Positions 36,106 through 45,646 of a stretch of 64,000 nucleotides of DNA are shown piece by piece. Each line of letters opens with the position of its first letter. Position 1 is the stretch's first letter. Made by a program: the position numbers and the translations under genes. The stretch is from Oscillospiraceae bacterium (GTDB lineage: Bacteria; Bacillota; Clostridia; Oscillospirales; WRJC01), in assembly GCA_009783265.1 (NCBI GenBank), contig WRHM01000003.1:1-64000 (forward strand), read 5' to 3'. The notes below the pieces were generated by a model that worked only from the letters and a program-made list of their open reading frames with translations, had not been told where the DNA came from and did not search any database.

Positions 36106-37497
36106 ATGGCAGATTTATCCGATATTTTGAAATACTTAGAAAACAAAGACCTGAAAATATTTTTTTCGGGCATAGGTGGCATAAGCATGCACGCAATCGC
36201 CGCAGTTTTACATCAAAAAGGGTATAAAGTCTGCGGTTCCGATATTGATGACGACAAAAACGAAGTTAAAAATTTAAGAAACCTCGGAATAGATGTATTT
36301 ATCCCGCACAAAAGAGAAAATATTAGTGAAGATTGCGATTTATTGGTGTATATGGCGAGGATAAAGCCTGACAATCCCGAAATAATCAGAGCAAAAGAAT
36401 TAAATATCCCTATAGTAAAACGCCTGCAAATGCTTGGCGCATTAATGTCAGGATATAAAAAATCTATCGGAATTTCGGGAACTCACGGAAAATCGTCTGT
36501 AACTTCTATGACAAGCGAAATATTCATGCAGGCAAAAACCGACCCTACTTTTTTTATCGGCGCAGTATATCCTCCGATAAATTCCGCGTATAAAATTGGC
36601 AAAGAAGATTTTTTTATACTTGAATCCGACGAATATTCCGACAGTTTTTTAAATTTATACCCCAATATTTCGGTTATATTAAATATAGAAATGGATCACC
36701 CTGATTATTTTAAGGATTTAAGCCACGTTATATCCTCGTTTGAAAAGTTTCTTGACAACACTTCAGACTGCGCGATAATCAACGGCGACGACGAAAACGC
36801 AATAAAAGCCGTGAAAAATTTCAAAAGCGAGATTATAACTTATTCTCTTAAAAATCCGTCGGCCGATATTTTCGTGAAAAATACAGATAATAAAAATATT
36901 TTCCCTGAATTTGATATAATAGCCAAAGGCGAATTTTACGCTCATGTAAAACTCTTAGTCCCCGGAGAATTTAATATATATAACGCCGCCGCCGCCGCGA
37001 GCGTCGCGTATAAATGCAAGATACCCGGCAAATTTGTTGAAGCCGGCTTGAATATATTCAAAGGCGCAGGGCGAAGATTTGAATATAAAGGCGTTATTAA
37101 ATCAAACGGGGCGAAAGTTTACGACGATTACGCCCACCACCCTACCGAAGTAAAAAAAGCGTTGACTGAAATGCAGAAAATCGCAAATAAAAACAACGGC
37201 AAACTCTGGTATGTTTTCCAGCCGCACACATATTCGAGAACGCATGAATTATTGGACGATTTATGCGAGGCTTTGTCTCACGCGGATAATTTAATTTTGA
37301 CTGAGATATATTCGGCGACTGAAAAAAATATATATGATATATATTCAAAAGATATTTCGGCAAAGTTAAAAAATTCTGTATTTATAGAAGATTTTGAAGA
37401 AATTGCGGAATACTTGAAAAAAGTCGCGAATAAAAATGACCTGATAGTTATAACCGGCGCGGGGGATATAAATAATCTGACGAAACTGCTTGTGTAA
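36106..37497 (+). CDS. murC: UDP-N-acetylmuramate--L-alanine ligase
   Basis: The 463-residue protein has the MurC Rossmann start FFSGIGGISMHAIA, the ATP-binding loop SGTHGKSSVTSM, DEYSDSF and the later DDYAHHPTEVK segment that is diagnostic of MurC/Mpl. It joins L-alanine to UDP-MurNAc, the first step of the peptidoglycan stem peptide. The P-loop has Ser-Ser where most have Thr-Thr; Ser/Thr can both hold Mg-ATP. It stands alone with its own promoter, not in a mur cluster, diverging from spoVG. Full length. Confidence 0.93.
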   Translation: MADLSDILKYLENKDLKIFFSGIGGISMHAIAAVLHQKGYKVCGSDIDDDKNEVKNLRNLGIDVFIPHKRENISEDCDLLVYMARIKPDNPEIIRAKELNIPIVKRLQMLGALMSGYKKSIGISGTHGKSSVTSMTSEIFMQAKTDPTFFIGAVYPPINSAYKIGKEDFFILESDEYSDSFLNLYPNISVILNIEMDHPDYFKDLSHVISSFEKFLDNTSDCAIINGDDENAIKAVKNFKSEIITYSLKNPSADIFVKNTDNKNIFPEFDIIAKGEFYAHVKLLVPGEFNIYNAAAAASVAYKCKIPGKFVEAGLNIFKGAGRRFEYKGVIKSNGAKVYDDYAHHPTEVKKALTEMQKIANKNNGKLWYVFQPHTYSRTHELLDDLCEALSHADNLILTEIYSATEKNIYDIYSKDISAKLKNSVFIEDFEEIAEYLKKVANKNDLIVITGAGDINNLTKLLV

Positions 37498-37601
37498 AAA
37501 ACAGTAATTCAACTGAAAATAATTCTAATGTTCACAACTCATGTGAAAACATAATCTCTTTTTTGTGATATAATAAAAATCCGAAAGAGGGTGATAATAA
37601 A

Positions 37602-38771
37602 TTGCTTGAATGGATATATACAGTACAGAAAATAGTTGATTTTATTGACGAAAATGCGGCAGACAATCCGTCGCTTGAAGAAATTTCAAGGCAGGTGGGG
37701 TATTCGCCGTATTATTGTTCGGTGCAGTTTCACTGTATTGCGGGAACGACAATCAAGAGCTACACGGCAAAACGGCGTTTATATATGGCGACGGTCGCTG
37801 TACGCGATACTGATAAACGCATAATTGACATAGCGCTTGAATACGGATATTTCGGACAGAACTCCCTGACGAGGGCGTTCAAAGACGCATACGGACGTAC
37901 GCCGGCGGCATACAGAAAGAACCCTGTTTCTATTCCCGAATCCATGAATAAAATTTATATCTCCCATGAAAATTATATTAAAAGAGGAGAAAAGAAAATG
38001 TCAAATAAATCAATAACAGGCAGTTACTCTATGGAATTAAAAAAAATCGAAGACAACAAGCATCTTATAGGCATGGTGTCGGTCGATGAAATACTGCGTT
38101 TCGGCTATGAAGCCGGATTAAATGAAAACAGCAGGGTTCTTGAGTTGACTTACGGTTACGGCACGATTTCAAAAGTATGGAGCGAAGCCTTTGGAATATC
38201 GGGCGTTGTCGTTGAAGGTCATCCGGATTTCGCCGCAAGAGGCAGAGAGCGTTTAAAACAGGCAGGCGTAGACGATAAAATAAAAATTGTCTGCGAGAAT
38301 TGGCACAAATATGCCGATGCTGAAAAATATGACTTGATTATCTGCACGCATGGCACAGCGGTGCCGCAGGGTAAATCTTCCGAATATATTAAAAACACCT
38401 TTTCTTTGGGTGAGAAATTCCTGAAAAAAGGCGGTATTCTGGCATATATAGGGACATATTCAAAAATCCCGAATCCCCCGCAGGAACTCATGGATTTTGA
38501 GGGGGAGCTTTTGCAGCTTTCGGAATTAAATAATATTTTCAACGATTTGGGATATTATTTAATCTGCATGGCAGGCGACACGGATTCTATGTGGGAGCAT
38601 TACGCTATTAACGGATTCGCGAACGGAAATGAAAAACGGGAAAGAGACGTGTTAATAGAAAATCCGGACGATAAAGAAATAAAACAGTCGATTGACCATT
38701 GGAACCGCATGTATTTCGAGTTCCGCCGACCGTATCAGAGGCAGGCCTTGTTTGGCCTTGTGAAAATATAA
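37602..38771 (+). CDS. AraC-type HTH fused to a SAM-dependent methyltransferase
   Basis: Residues 1-105 carry two AraC-family helix-turn-helices (SLEEISRQVGYSPYYCSVQFHC, RIIDIALEYGYFGQNSLTRAFKDAYGRTPAAYRKNP). After a linker, residues 145-389 form a class I SAM methyltransferase with motif I LELTYGYGTISKVW, HPDFAARGRERL and DLIICTHG. The start is TTG at 37602 behind an AGAGGGTG site. Such proteins may be methyl-sensing or self-controlling regulators, in the manner of Ada, but here the partner is a SAM enzyme. The target is unknown. It is a single gene after murC, followed by a family 2 repeat. Confidence 0.85.
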   Translation: MLEWIYTVQKIVDFIDENAADNPSLEEISRQVGYSPYYCSVQFHCIAGTTIKSYTAKRRLYMATVAVRDTDKRIIDIALEYGYFGQNSLTRAFKDAYGRTPAAYRKNPVSIPESMNKIYISHENYIKRGEKKMSNKSITGSYSMELKKIEDNKHLIGMVSVDEILRFGYEAGLNENSRVLELTYGYGTISKVWSEAFGISGVVVEGHPDFAARGRERLKQAGVDDKIKIVCENWHKYADAEKYDLIICTHGTAVPQGKSSEYIKNTFSLGEKFLKKGGILAYIGTYSKIPNPPQELMDFEGELLQLSELNNIFNDLGYYLICMAGDTDSMWEHYAINGFANGNEKRERDVLIENPDDKEIKQSIDHWNRMYFEFRRPYQRQALFGLVKI

Positions 38772-38821
38772 TCACAAAAAATGTTTTAAAATAAAACAAC
38801 TCTAAAATGGTGATATGTTTT

Positions 38822-38873
38822 TGTAGGGGCGCGCATTGCGCGTCCGCAGAATGCCCACTGGGCATTCCCTACA
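38822..38873. repeat. Palindromic repeat, family 2, copy H
   Basis: A 52-base element bounded by TGTAGGG and CCCTACA, containing two hairpins (GGGCGCGCATTGCGCGTCC and GAATGCCCACTGGGCATTC). The same layout is at 43292-43346, with different loop arms but the same ends. Confidence 0.85.
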
Positions 38874-38927
38874 CAAATCATCATTATCAAGTTGTTTCAC
38901 TATAAAATAAATTTTTAAAAAAATCTA

Positions 38928-38955
38928 TTGATTTTTTATAAATTTCGTTTATACT
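38928..38955 (+). promoter_or_regulatory. Candidate promoter of the DUF2284 gene
   Basis: TTGATT (38928-38933), 16 bases, TATACT (38950-38955), about 50 bases upstream of the start. Confidence 0.5.
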
Positions 38956-39006
38956 TAAATTATAAACTATAAACGTAAAATTTATAAAATCAGGAGATTT
39001 TTTTAT

Positions 39007-39573
39007 ATGATAAATATATTAAGTTTAAATAAAACAGAAAATTTAATAAACGGCATAAAAAATCTTGGCGTGTCCGCCTCGACTGTTTTCCCGGTCAGCG
39101 AAATAAAGTTTGACAATATATTCAGGGATATGTGCAAAGATAATTTATGTGGAAGCTACGGCAAAAATTATAAATGCCCTCCGGCTGTCGGAGAACCTGA
39201 AGCCTTGAAAGCCGAAGTGCTGGCTTATGATGCCGTTATTTTAATCCAGACAATATATCCCCTTGAGGATTCCTATGATTTCGAGGGCATGGAGGACGGC
39301 AGAAAAATTCACTGCGAAAATATAAATAAAACAAGAGAATATATAATAAATAATATATCTTTTGAAAAAATGCTGATTCTTGGCGCCGGGGGATGCGATA
39401 TATGCCCGAAATGCGGCATAGTCGAAAATATTCCATGCCGCTTTCCCGATAAAGCAATATCTTCTGTCGAGGGTTATTGCATGAATGTAGCTGATATGAC
39501 AAATTCGCACGGGTTAAAATACATAAACGGCGAGAATACAGTATCATACGTCGCTGTGTTTTTATTAAAATAA
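39007..39573 (+). CDS. DUF2284-family metal-binding protein
   Basis: The 188-residue protein resembles DUF2284: Cys-rich clusters CKDNLCGSYGKNYKCPP near residues 45-60 and GGCDICPKCG near residue 124-135, plus a Cys before RFPDKA. The cysteines probably hold a metal or iron-sulfur cluster; the role of the family is unknown, often linked to anaerobic metabolism. An AGGAG precedes the ATG. It is a one-gene unit with a short gap before a small Asn-rich gene. Confidence 0.83.
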   Translation: MINILSLNKTENLINGIKNLGVSASTVFPVSEIKFDNIFRDMCKDNLCGSYGKNYKCPPAVGEPEALKAEVLAYDAVILIQTIYPLEDSYDFEGMEDGRKIHCENINKTREYIINNISFEKMLILGAGGCDICPKCGIVENIPCRFPDKAISSVEGYCMNVADMTNSHGLKYINGENTVSYVAVFLLK

Positions 39574-39657
39574 ACGTTTACGAATATTTTTTCATATAAT
39601 AATATTGGTCTATTAGTGTTATATAGGCTAATTATATTATGTTTGAAAGGGTATAGT

Positions 39658-39942
39658 ATGAAAAGCAGATTCATGAATTGCTGCGGCAGAAAACGCAATA
39701 ATTTTTATAATTCCGATGATTTTGATGGTTTTAATAATATTATTAATCTTGATAACTATGATAATTATCATAACTTTAATAACTTTAATAAATCCGAAAA
39801 GTGCGACAGGACTGAAAGAATTGATTATTCCGACAGAAAATTGATTGACAAAAACTGGTTTAATAATAAATGGACCGACTTACATTATTTTAAAAGGGAC
39901 TGGTTTGATAAAAATTGGGTTCAAAAATATAAATTCGATTAA
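39658..39942 (+). CDS. Small Asn/Asp/aromatic-rich protein, unknown
   Basis: This 94-residue protein is mostly low complexity: about 17 Asn, 13 Asp and more than 20 Phe, Tyr and Trp. The first half is NF/NY repeats (FNNFN, NYDNYH); the second has DKNWFNNKW and DKNWVQKY, a loose repeat. It has four Cys, two of them next to each other (CC). The ATG at 39658 has GAAAGGG upstream; a longer frame to 39616 has no site. It has its own terminator. No family recognised. The composition would fit a surface, coat or assembly protein, but no signal peptide is present. Confidence 0.6.
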   Translation: MKSRFMNCCGRKRNNFYNSDDFDGFNNIINLDNYDNYHNFNNFNKSEKCDRTERIDYSDRKLIDKNWFNNKWTDLHYFKRDWFDKNWVQKYKFD

Positions 39943-39967
39943 ATTAAAATTAAAAATCACGGATTAG

Positions 39968-39995
39968 AGGGCGGAGTTTTGTCCGCCCTTTTTTA
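39968..39995 (+). terminator. Intrinsic terminator after the Asn-rich gene
   Basis: AGGGCGGA (39968-39975) with TCCGCCCT (39982-39989), loop GTTTTG, then six T. Confidence 0.88.
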
Positions 39996-40023
39996 GCTTT
40001 TCGCGTAAATTTAATATAAAGCA

Positions 40024-40052
40024 TTGACATATATTAATTTTAATAGTATAAT
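40024..40052 (+). promoter_or_regulatory. Strong promoter of the Gfo/Idh/MocA gene
   Basis: Perfect TTGACA (40024-40029), 17 bases, perfect TATAAT (40047-40052), 54 bases before the start. Confidence 0.82.
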
Positions 40053-40106
40053 ATAAATTGTTTAAACTGCGAAATAAATTTTTTATTTTATAGGAGGAAA
40101 TTAATT

Positions 40107-41183
40107 ATGTCAAAACTTAGAATAGGCATAATCGGCACCGGCGGAATCGCGCACGCGCACTTGAATTCCTACAAGAATGTCCCGGAAGTTGAAGTTGTCG
40201 CCGGAGCGGATATTGTCCCGGGGAAAGCCGAGGAATTTTTCAAGAGAAATAATATGCCCAACGCAAAAGGCTTTAACAGCAAAGAAGAAATGTTTGACAA
40301 TGTCAAACTTGACGCCGTAAGCGTATGCACTTACAATTCCACTCACTCTGAGTGCGCTGTTTTTGCTCTCGAAAACGGCTTGCATGTCCTCTGTGAAAAA
40401 CCTATGAGCGTAACTCTCGAGCAGTCTATCGCAATGCGCAAAGCCGAAGTAAAAAGCGGCAAAATATTATCTATCGGATTCCAGCCGCGTTATGACGCGA
40501 ACTGGCGTAAAATTCAGGAAATAATCACATCCGGCGCACTCGGCAAAATCTATTATGTTCAGACCGGCGGCGGCAGACGCAGCGGGATGCCCGGAGGAAA
40601 TTTCATAAACAAAAAGACAGCCGGCGCGGGATGCCTTGCTGATATAGGCTGCTATTCTCTTGATTTTGCCATGCACTCTATCGGTTATCCCAAGCCTCTG
40701 ACAGTTTCGGCGACTGCTTTTGACTATTTCGGCAAAGCCGAGTTCGGCGACGCTTTTGAAGTGGACGATTTCGCGGCGGCGTTTGTTCGCCTTGAAGGCG
40801 GCATAACCCTCGATTTCCGTATGTCATGGAAAATGAACATGGACACGACCGGCGATTTTATATTCTTGGGAACCGAAGCAGGCTTGAAAATCAAACAGCC
40901 GAATCTTAATTTATGGGGCGGTGCGTGGGACGGACCGGTCGGCGAAATAAGATTAATGCACGATGTGTTCGGCAAACCCACAGAGACGCTGATACCTCTT
41001 GAGGAAAACTACGGTCCGGGATTATTCGAGAAAAAAATAAACGCGTTTATCGACGCTATAATAAACAAAAAGCCCGCTCCGATACCGACAAGCCAGATAG
41101 TTTATAATCAGGCTATTATCGACGGTATACAAAGATCAAACAAACTCGGCAAAGAAGTTGACGTAGTTATTGAAGAAATATAA
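40107..41183 (+). CDS. Gfo/Idh/MocA-family oxidoreductase
   Basis: The 358-residue protein starts with GIIGTGGIAHAHL (NAD-binding motif) and GADIVPGKAEEF, and has the CEKPMSVTLEQ motif with the catalytic Lys. A C-terminal domain with LADIGCYSLDFAMHSIG carries the usual His/Asp area. It oxidises or reduces a sugar or cyclitol with NAD(P). It has an unusually strong consensus promoter, so it may be highly expressed. It is followed 35 bases later by a small lipoprotein gene. It is not close to the paralogue at 15210 in N-terminal sequence. Substrate unknown. Confidence 0.88.
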   Translation: MSKLRIGIIGTGGIAHAHLNSYKNVPEVEVVAGADIVPGKAEEFFKRNNMPNAKGFNSKEEMFDNVKLDAVSVCTYNSTHSECAVFALENGLHVLCEKPMSVTLEQSIAMRKAEVKSGKILSIGFQPRYDANWRKIQEIITSGALGKIYYVQTGGGRRSGMPGGNFINKKTAGAGCLADIGCYSLDFAMHSIGYPKPLTVSATAFDYFGKAEFGDAFEVDDFAAAFVRLEGGITLDFRMSWKMNMDTTGDFIFLGTEAGLKIKQPNLNLWGGAWDGPVGEIRLMHDVFGKPTETLIPLEENYGPGLFEKKINAFIDAIINKKPAPIPTSQIVYNQAIIDGIQRSNKLGKEVDVVIEEI

Positions 41184-41218
41184 TAAATTTAAATAAATTT
41201 ATAAAGGGAGAATCTGAT

Positions 41219-41539
41219 ATGAAAAGAATTATTGCGCTGTTTCTTATAATTTCAACTTTGGCTGTTATTATTTTATCCATTGCTTCATGCGGCGGCGGCG
41301 GTTTGAGCGGGACATATTCCACAAGCGAATACGGTATTGAAATGTCTTATAAATTCAGCGGCAACAAAATAACAGTGACTACTTTTGGAATATCCATGTC
41401 CGGAACATATAAAATTGACGGAGACAATATAATAATTAAAACTTCCCTGTTGGGAATTTCAAGCGAGGACTCTTATTCTTTTGAACAAATAAGCGATAAA
41501 GTTATAGCAATCGACGGAATCGAATATACCAAAAAATAA
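41219..41539 (+). CDS. Small lipoprotein, lipocalin-like or DUF5640-like
   Basis: The 106-residue protein has a signal peptide and lipobox SIASC (Cys24) followed by Gly-rich GGGG. The mature part of about 80 residues is a series of beta strands with GTYSTSEYGIEMSYKFSGNKITVTT and SGTYKIDGDNIIIKT, a pattern common in small lipocalin-like lipoproteins of Firmicutes. Function unknown. It is 35 bases after the oxidoreductase gene, within its transcript, and is followed by a bidirectional terminator. Confidence 0.78.
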   Translation: MKRIIALFLIISTLAVIILSIASCGGGGLSGTYSTSEYGIEMSYKFSGNKITVTTFGISMSGTYKIDGDNIIIKTSLLGISSEDSYSFEQISDKVIAIDGIEYTKK

Positions 41540-41560
41540 AATTTATGTCAAGTCAAATAA

Positions 41561-41595
41561 AAAACCTGCGTGTTGTTTTACAATACGCAGGTTTT
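41561..41595. terminator. Bidirectional terminator between the lipoprotein gene and groEL
   Basis: An 11-base stem, AAAACCTGCGT (41561-41571) with ACGCAGGTTTT (41585-41595), with A and T runs at either end, so it works for both strands. Confidence 0.88.
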
Positions 41596-41614
41596 AATTT
41601 ACTGTTTATTAATT

Positions 41615-43261
<1,647 letters not shown>

Positions 43262-43291
43262 TTATACCTCCGAAATATATTTTTTTGTTTT

Positions 43292-43346
43292 TGTAGGGAC
43301 GCCATACATGGCGTCCGCTGTCGGACACGATATATCGTGTCCCTAC
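43292..43346. repeat. Palindromic repeat, family 2, copy G in the groES-groEL gap
   Basis: TGTAGGG at the left and CCCTAC at the right enclose two hairpins, GGGACGCCATACATGGCGTCC and GGACACGATATATCGTGTCC. It lies inside a transcribed intercistronic region, so its RNA would fold into two stems between groES and groEL and could affect mRNA stability. Confidence 0.85.
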
Positions 43347-43360
43347 GGTTTATTATTAAT

Positions 43361-43648
43361 TTATTCGCTTACGACTGCCAAAATATCGCTTTGTTTCACT
43401 ATGACATACTCTATATCGTCGATTTTTATTTCTGTGCCGGAATATTTATTCGTGACGACTTTATCGCCTATTTTAACTGTCATTACAATTTCTTTGCCGT
43501 CCACGACCCCACCGGGACCCACTTCGATAACTTCGGCAACCTGAGGTTTTTCTTTTGCCGATCCCGTAAGAATAATGCCGCTTTTTGTTTTTTCTTCAGC
43601 GTCCGCCATTCTGAGAATAACTCTGTCTGCCAACGGTTTAAGTTTCAT
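43361..43648 (-). CDS. groS: Co-chaperonin GroES
   Basis: The 95-residue protein matches GroES: MKLKPLADRVILRMADAEEKTKSGIILTGSAKEKPQ and the C-terminal YVIVKQSDILAVV. It caps the GroEL ring. Full length for the family. An HrcA-type CIRCE element is 51 bases upstream and a promoter beyond that. Confidence 0.97.
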   Translation of the reverse strand: MKLKPLADRVILRMADAEEKTKSGIILTGSAKEKPQVAEVIEVGPGGVVDGKEIVMTVKIGDKVVTNKYSGTEIKIDDIEYVIVKQSDILAVVSE

Positions 43649-43698
43649 GATTTTTTGCTCCTCCCACTTTAATTATTTTTATTTTTTATTTTTTATTT

Positions 43699-43725
43699 TC
43701 GGCACTCTTATATGCCGAGTGCTAA
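43699..43725. promoter_or_regulatory. CIRCE element (HrcA operator)
   Basis: TCGGCACTC, 9 bases, GAGTGCTAA: the inverted-repeat CIRCE element. One arm is the full consensus GAGTGCTAA, the other departs at two bases from TTAGCACTC. It indicates HrcA repression of groES-groEL. hrcA itself is not in the window. Confidence 0.9.
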
Positions 43726-43736
43726 CGACAAAGACT

Positions 43737-43765
43737 ATTTTATATCAATATAAAAAAAAAAGCAA
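43737..43765 (-). promoter_or_regulatory. Candidate groESL promoter
   Basis: On the minus strand TTGCTT (43765-43760), 17 bases, TAAAAT (43742-43737), just upstream of CIRCE, the usual order. Confidence 0.5.
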
Positions 43766-43882
43766 TATATTTTCCCTACATTTAACATTTTTTTAACAAT
43801 TTTACTTTTTTTCAAAAATAATATTTGTCAATCATAAGCATTAAGTGTTAAAACATAATTTTAAATTTAGCGCAAAATTGTC

Positions 43883-43911
43883 TTGTTTTAACATTCAGTA
43901 TATGTTATAAT
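43883..43911 (+). promoter_or_regulatory. Promoter of the VanY-like gene
   Basis: TTGTTT (43883-43888), 17 bases, TATAAT (43906-43911), with a TG one base before the -10 (extended -10). It is followed by repeated TTATAATAG/TTATTTTAG units. Confidence 0.7.
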
Positions 43912-43948
43912 AGTTATAATAGTTATTTTAGTTATTTTAGAAAGATAA

Positions 43949-45385
43949 TTGAAAGATTGGAATATTTCAGAAATGAACAATAACCAAAACCAAAACCGAA
44001 ACAGCAATCAAAGAGATATAAGAAATATAAATAATATAAGCCGCAATCAAAATATCAGACAAAATCACAACCGTAATAAATCTAAATCAGGCAATTACGT
44101 AAATCATCTTTCACGTCAGAGGCAGTTACGGCAGCAGAGGCGTAAAAGAACTTCGTTTTTCGTCAAATACGGTTTAAGATTATTAATGTTTTTATTCTTT
44201 TTTGTTCTCATAAGCGGAATATGTCTTGCCTTGTTCTTTTTCAATCTTACAAATATTAAAAAGCCTCAGGATATTATATATACGATAACTACTTCTCAGG
44301 TAAAAAACAGCAAGCCTCAGAATATCCCGCTTGCATACGACGTAGGTTTTGCGAACGGGCAGTATTATTTCCCGATAAACGGCATTATGGAAACAATGGG
44401 ATTCGGTTTAGCCGGGGACGGAAACGAATTTTCTTTTTTCAAAGATAAATCCGGCGAGTATATTAAATTTATAGCCGATACTAATATTGCCTATATAAAC
44501 GACGAAAAGTGTCATTTGCCGGGGCCTTCTTTTGCCGATGACATCAAAAATATATATGTTCCTCTTGAATTTTTAGAAAATACTTTTAACAATCTGCAAT
44601 TTTCTTTTGACGAAAAAGACAAAAATAAAATAAAAATAGATATTTTAGATATCGGCGAATCATGTTTTATTATACAAAAAGCAAAAAAAATAGAATCCGC
44701 CAATGAATCCGATGCCCCGTATTTCAGCAGCGATCCCGTAAATTTTCTGGCGGATTTATCAGAATACGAAAAATATTTTAATCCTCCCGGCGATACGGCA
44801 AAAGAATATATTATTTTAATAAACCCAGCCAATCCGTTAGAGCCGCAGGATTATGTCCCGCCCGATCTGACTGACGTTTCAGACACAAGACAGGACGGGC
44901 GCGATATTCAAAAATTACGATTATATCCCGCAAAAGCACTTGAAGCGTTTTTAATTGAGTCAAGAGCAAACGGGTTTGCTAATATATCAGTCACAAGCGC
45001 GTACAGAAGTTACGCGTTTCAATCCCAATTATTTAACGCCGAGGCAGAAAGGCAGCGTCCCGTTCACGGCGATAACGCCGAAGCTGTCGCGGCGACTGCC
45101 GTAGCGCGTCCCGGGCAGAGCGAGCACCAGAGCGGGCTTTGCGCCGACATGCATTCATATACTGCCGCAAACCAGAATTTCGGCGACACGCCCGAAGGGC
45201 AATGGCTTGCCGAAAACGCCCATTATTTCGGGTTTATTCTCAGATACCCCAAAGATAAAACAGAAATAACCGGAATAATGTACGAGCCTTGGCATTTCAG
45301 ATATGTCGGCAGATACCACGCGACCAAAATATATGAACTGGGTCTGTGCTTTGAAGAATATTGGGAGCAATATCTGGGGAAATAG
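43949..45385 (+). CDS. VanY-type D-alanyl-D-alanine carboxypeptidase (M15B), membrane anchored
   Basis: The 478-residue protein has an Asn/Gln/Arg-rich cytoplasmic N-terminus of about 65 residues, one membrane helix at about residues 75-100, an outside region of about 190 residues rich in beta strands (copper-amine-oxidase-N-like or stalk), and a C-terminal VanY domain with VTSAYRSYAFQ, SEHQSGLCADM and EPWHFRYVG, which provide the zinc His, Asp and His. It trims the terminal D-Ala of peptidoglycan stem peptides. The start is TTG at 43949 or ATG at 43973; neither has a good ribosome-binding site. It stands alone behind an extended -10 promoter, with a perfect terminator. Confidence 0.9.
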   Translation: MKDWNISEMNNNQNQNRNSNQRDIRNINNISRNQNIRQNHNRNKSKSGNYVNHLSRQRQLRQQRRKRTSFFVKYGLRLLMFLFFFVLISGICLALFFFNLTNIKKPQDIIYTITTSQVKNSKPQNIPLAYDVGFANGQYYFPINGIMETMGFGLAGDGNEFSFFKDKSGEYIKFIADTNIAYINDEKCHLPGPSFADDIKNIYVPLEFLENTFNNLQFSFDEKDKNKIKIDILDIGESCFIIQKAKKIESANESDAPYFSSDPVNFLADLSEYEKYFNPPGDTAKEYIILINPANPLEPQDYVPPDLTDVSDTRQDGRDIQKLRLYPAKALEAFLIESRANGFANISVTSAYRSYAFQSQLFNAEAERQRPVHGDNAEAVAATAVARPGQSEHQSGLCADMHSYTAANQNFGDTPEGQWLAENAHYFGFILRYPKDKTEITGIMYEPWHFRYVGRYHATKIYELGLCFEEYWEQYLGK

Positions 45386-45404
45386 AAAATTTGAAAGAGT
45401 ACGC

Positions 45405-45431
45405 AAAAGCGGCAGTTAATCTGCCGCTTTT
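45405..45431 (+). terminator. Intrinsic terminator after the VanY-like gene
   Basis: Perfect 11-base stem, AAAAGCGGCAG (45405-45415) with CTGCCGCTTTT (45421-45431), loop TTAAT. Confidence 0.88.
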
Positions 45432-45447
45432 ATAGTAATTCTACTTG

Positions 45448-45626
45448 AAAACCCCTCCGTCGTATTGATTGGCGTGAACTGCATGTGAACTACGTTCACA
45501 TTCGTTACACGTTCGTGACACCTCCCATTTCAAGGGAGGCTTTGGGTGCAATTTACTTTGCCTCCCCTAACAGGGGAGGGGAACCGTCGCGGCGGTGGTG
45601 GGGTTTCTCAACTTGTTTCACTATAT
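45448..45626. repeat. Palindromic repeat, family 1, long copy E
   Basis: The block is nearly the reverse complement of copy B (18277-18456), starting AAACCCCTCCGTCGTATTG and ending at CTCAACTTGTTTCACTATA. It contains hairpins CCTCCCATTTCAAGGGAGG and CCTCCCCTAACAGGGGAGG and the TGAACTACGTTCA palindrome. It occupies the gap between the VanY-like terminator and the phosphotransferase gene. Confidence 0.85.
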
Positions 45627-45646
45627 ATATTCTGTTGTAATTAAGT

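Noticed and set aside
38822-38873. Possible CRISPR-like unit
   Set aside because: Only one element with two different hairpins, no spacing of equal repeats; fits family 2 palindrome.
43906-43940. TTATAATAG tandem as operator
   Set aside because: Too short and AT-driven to claim a regulator site.
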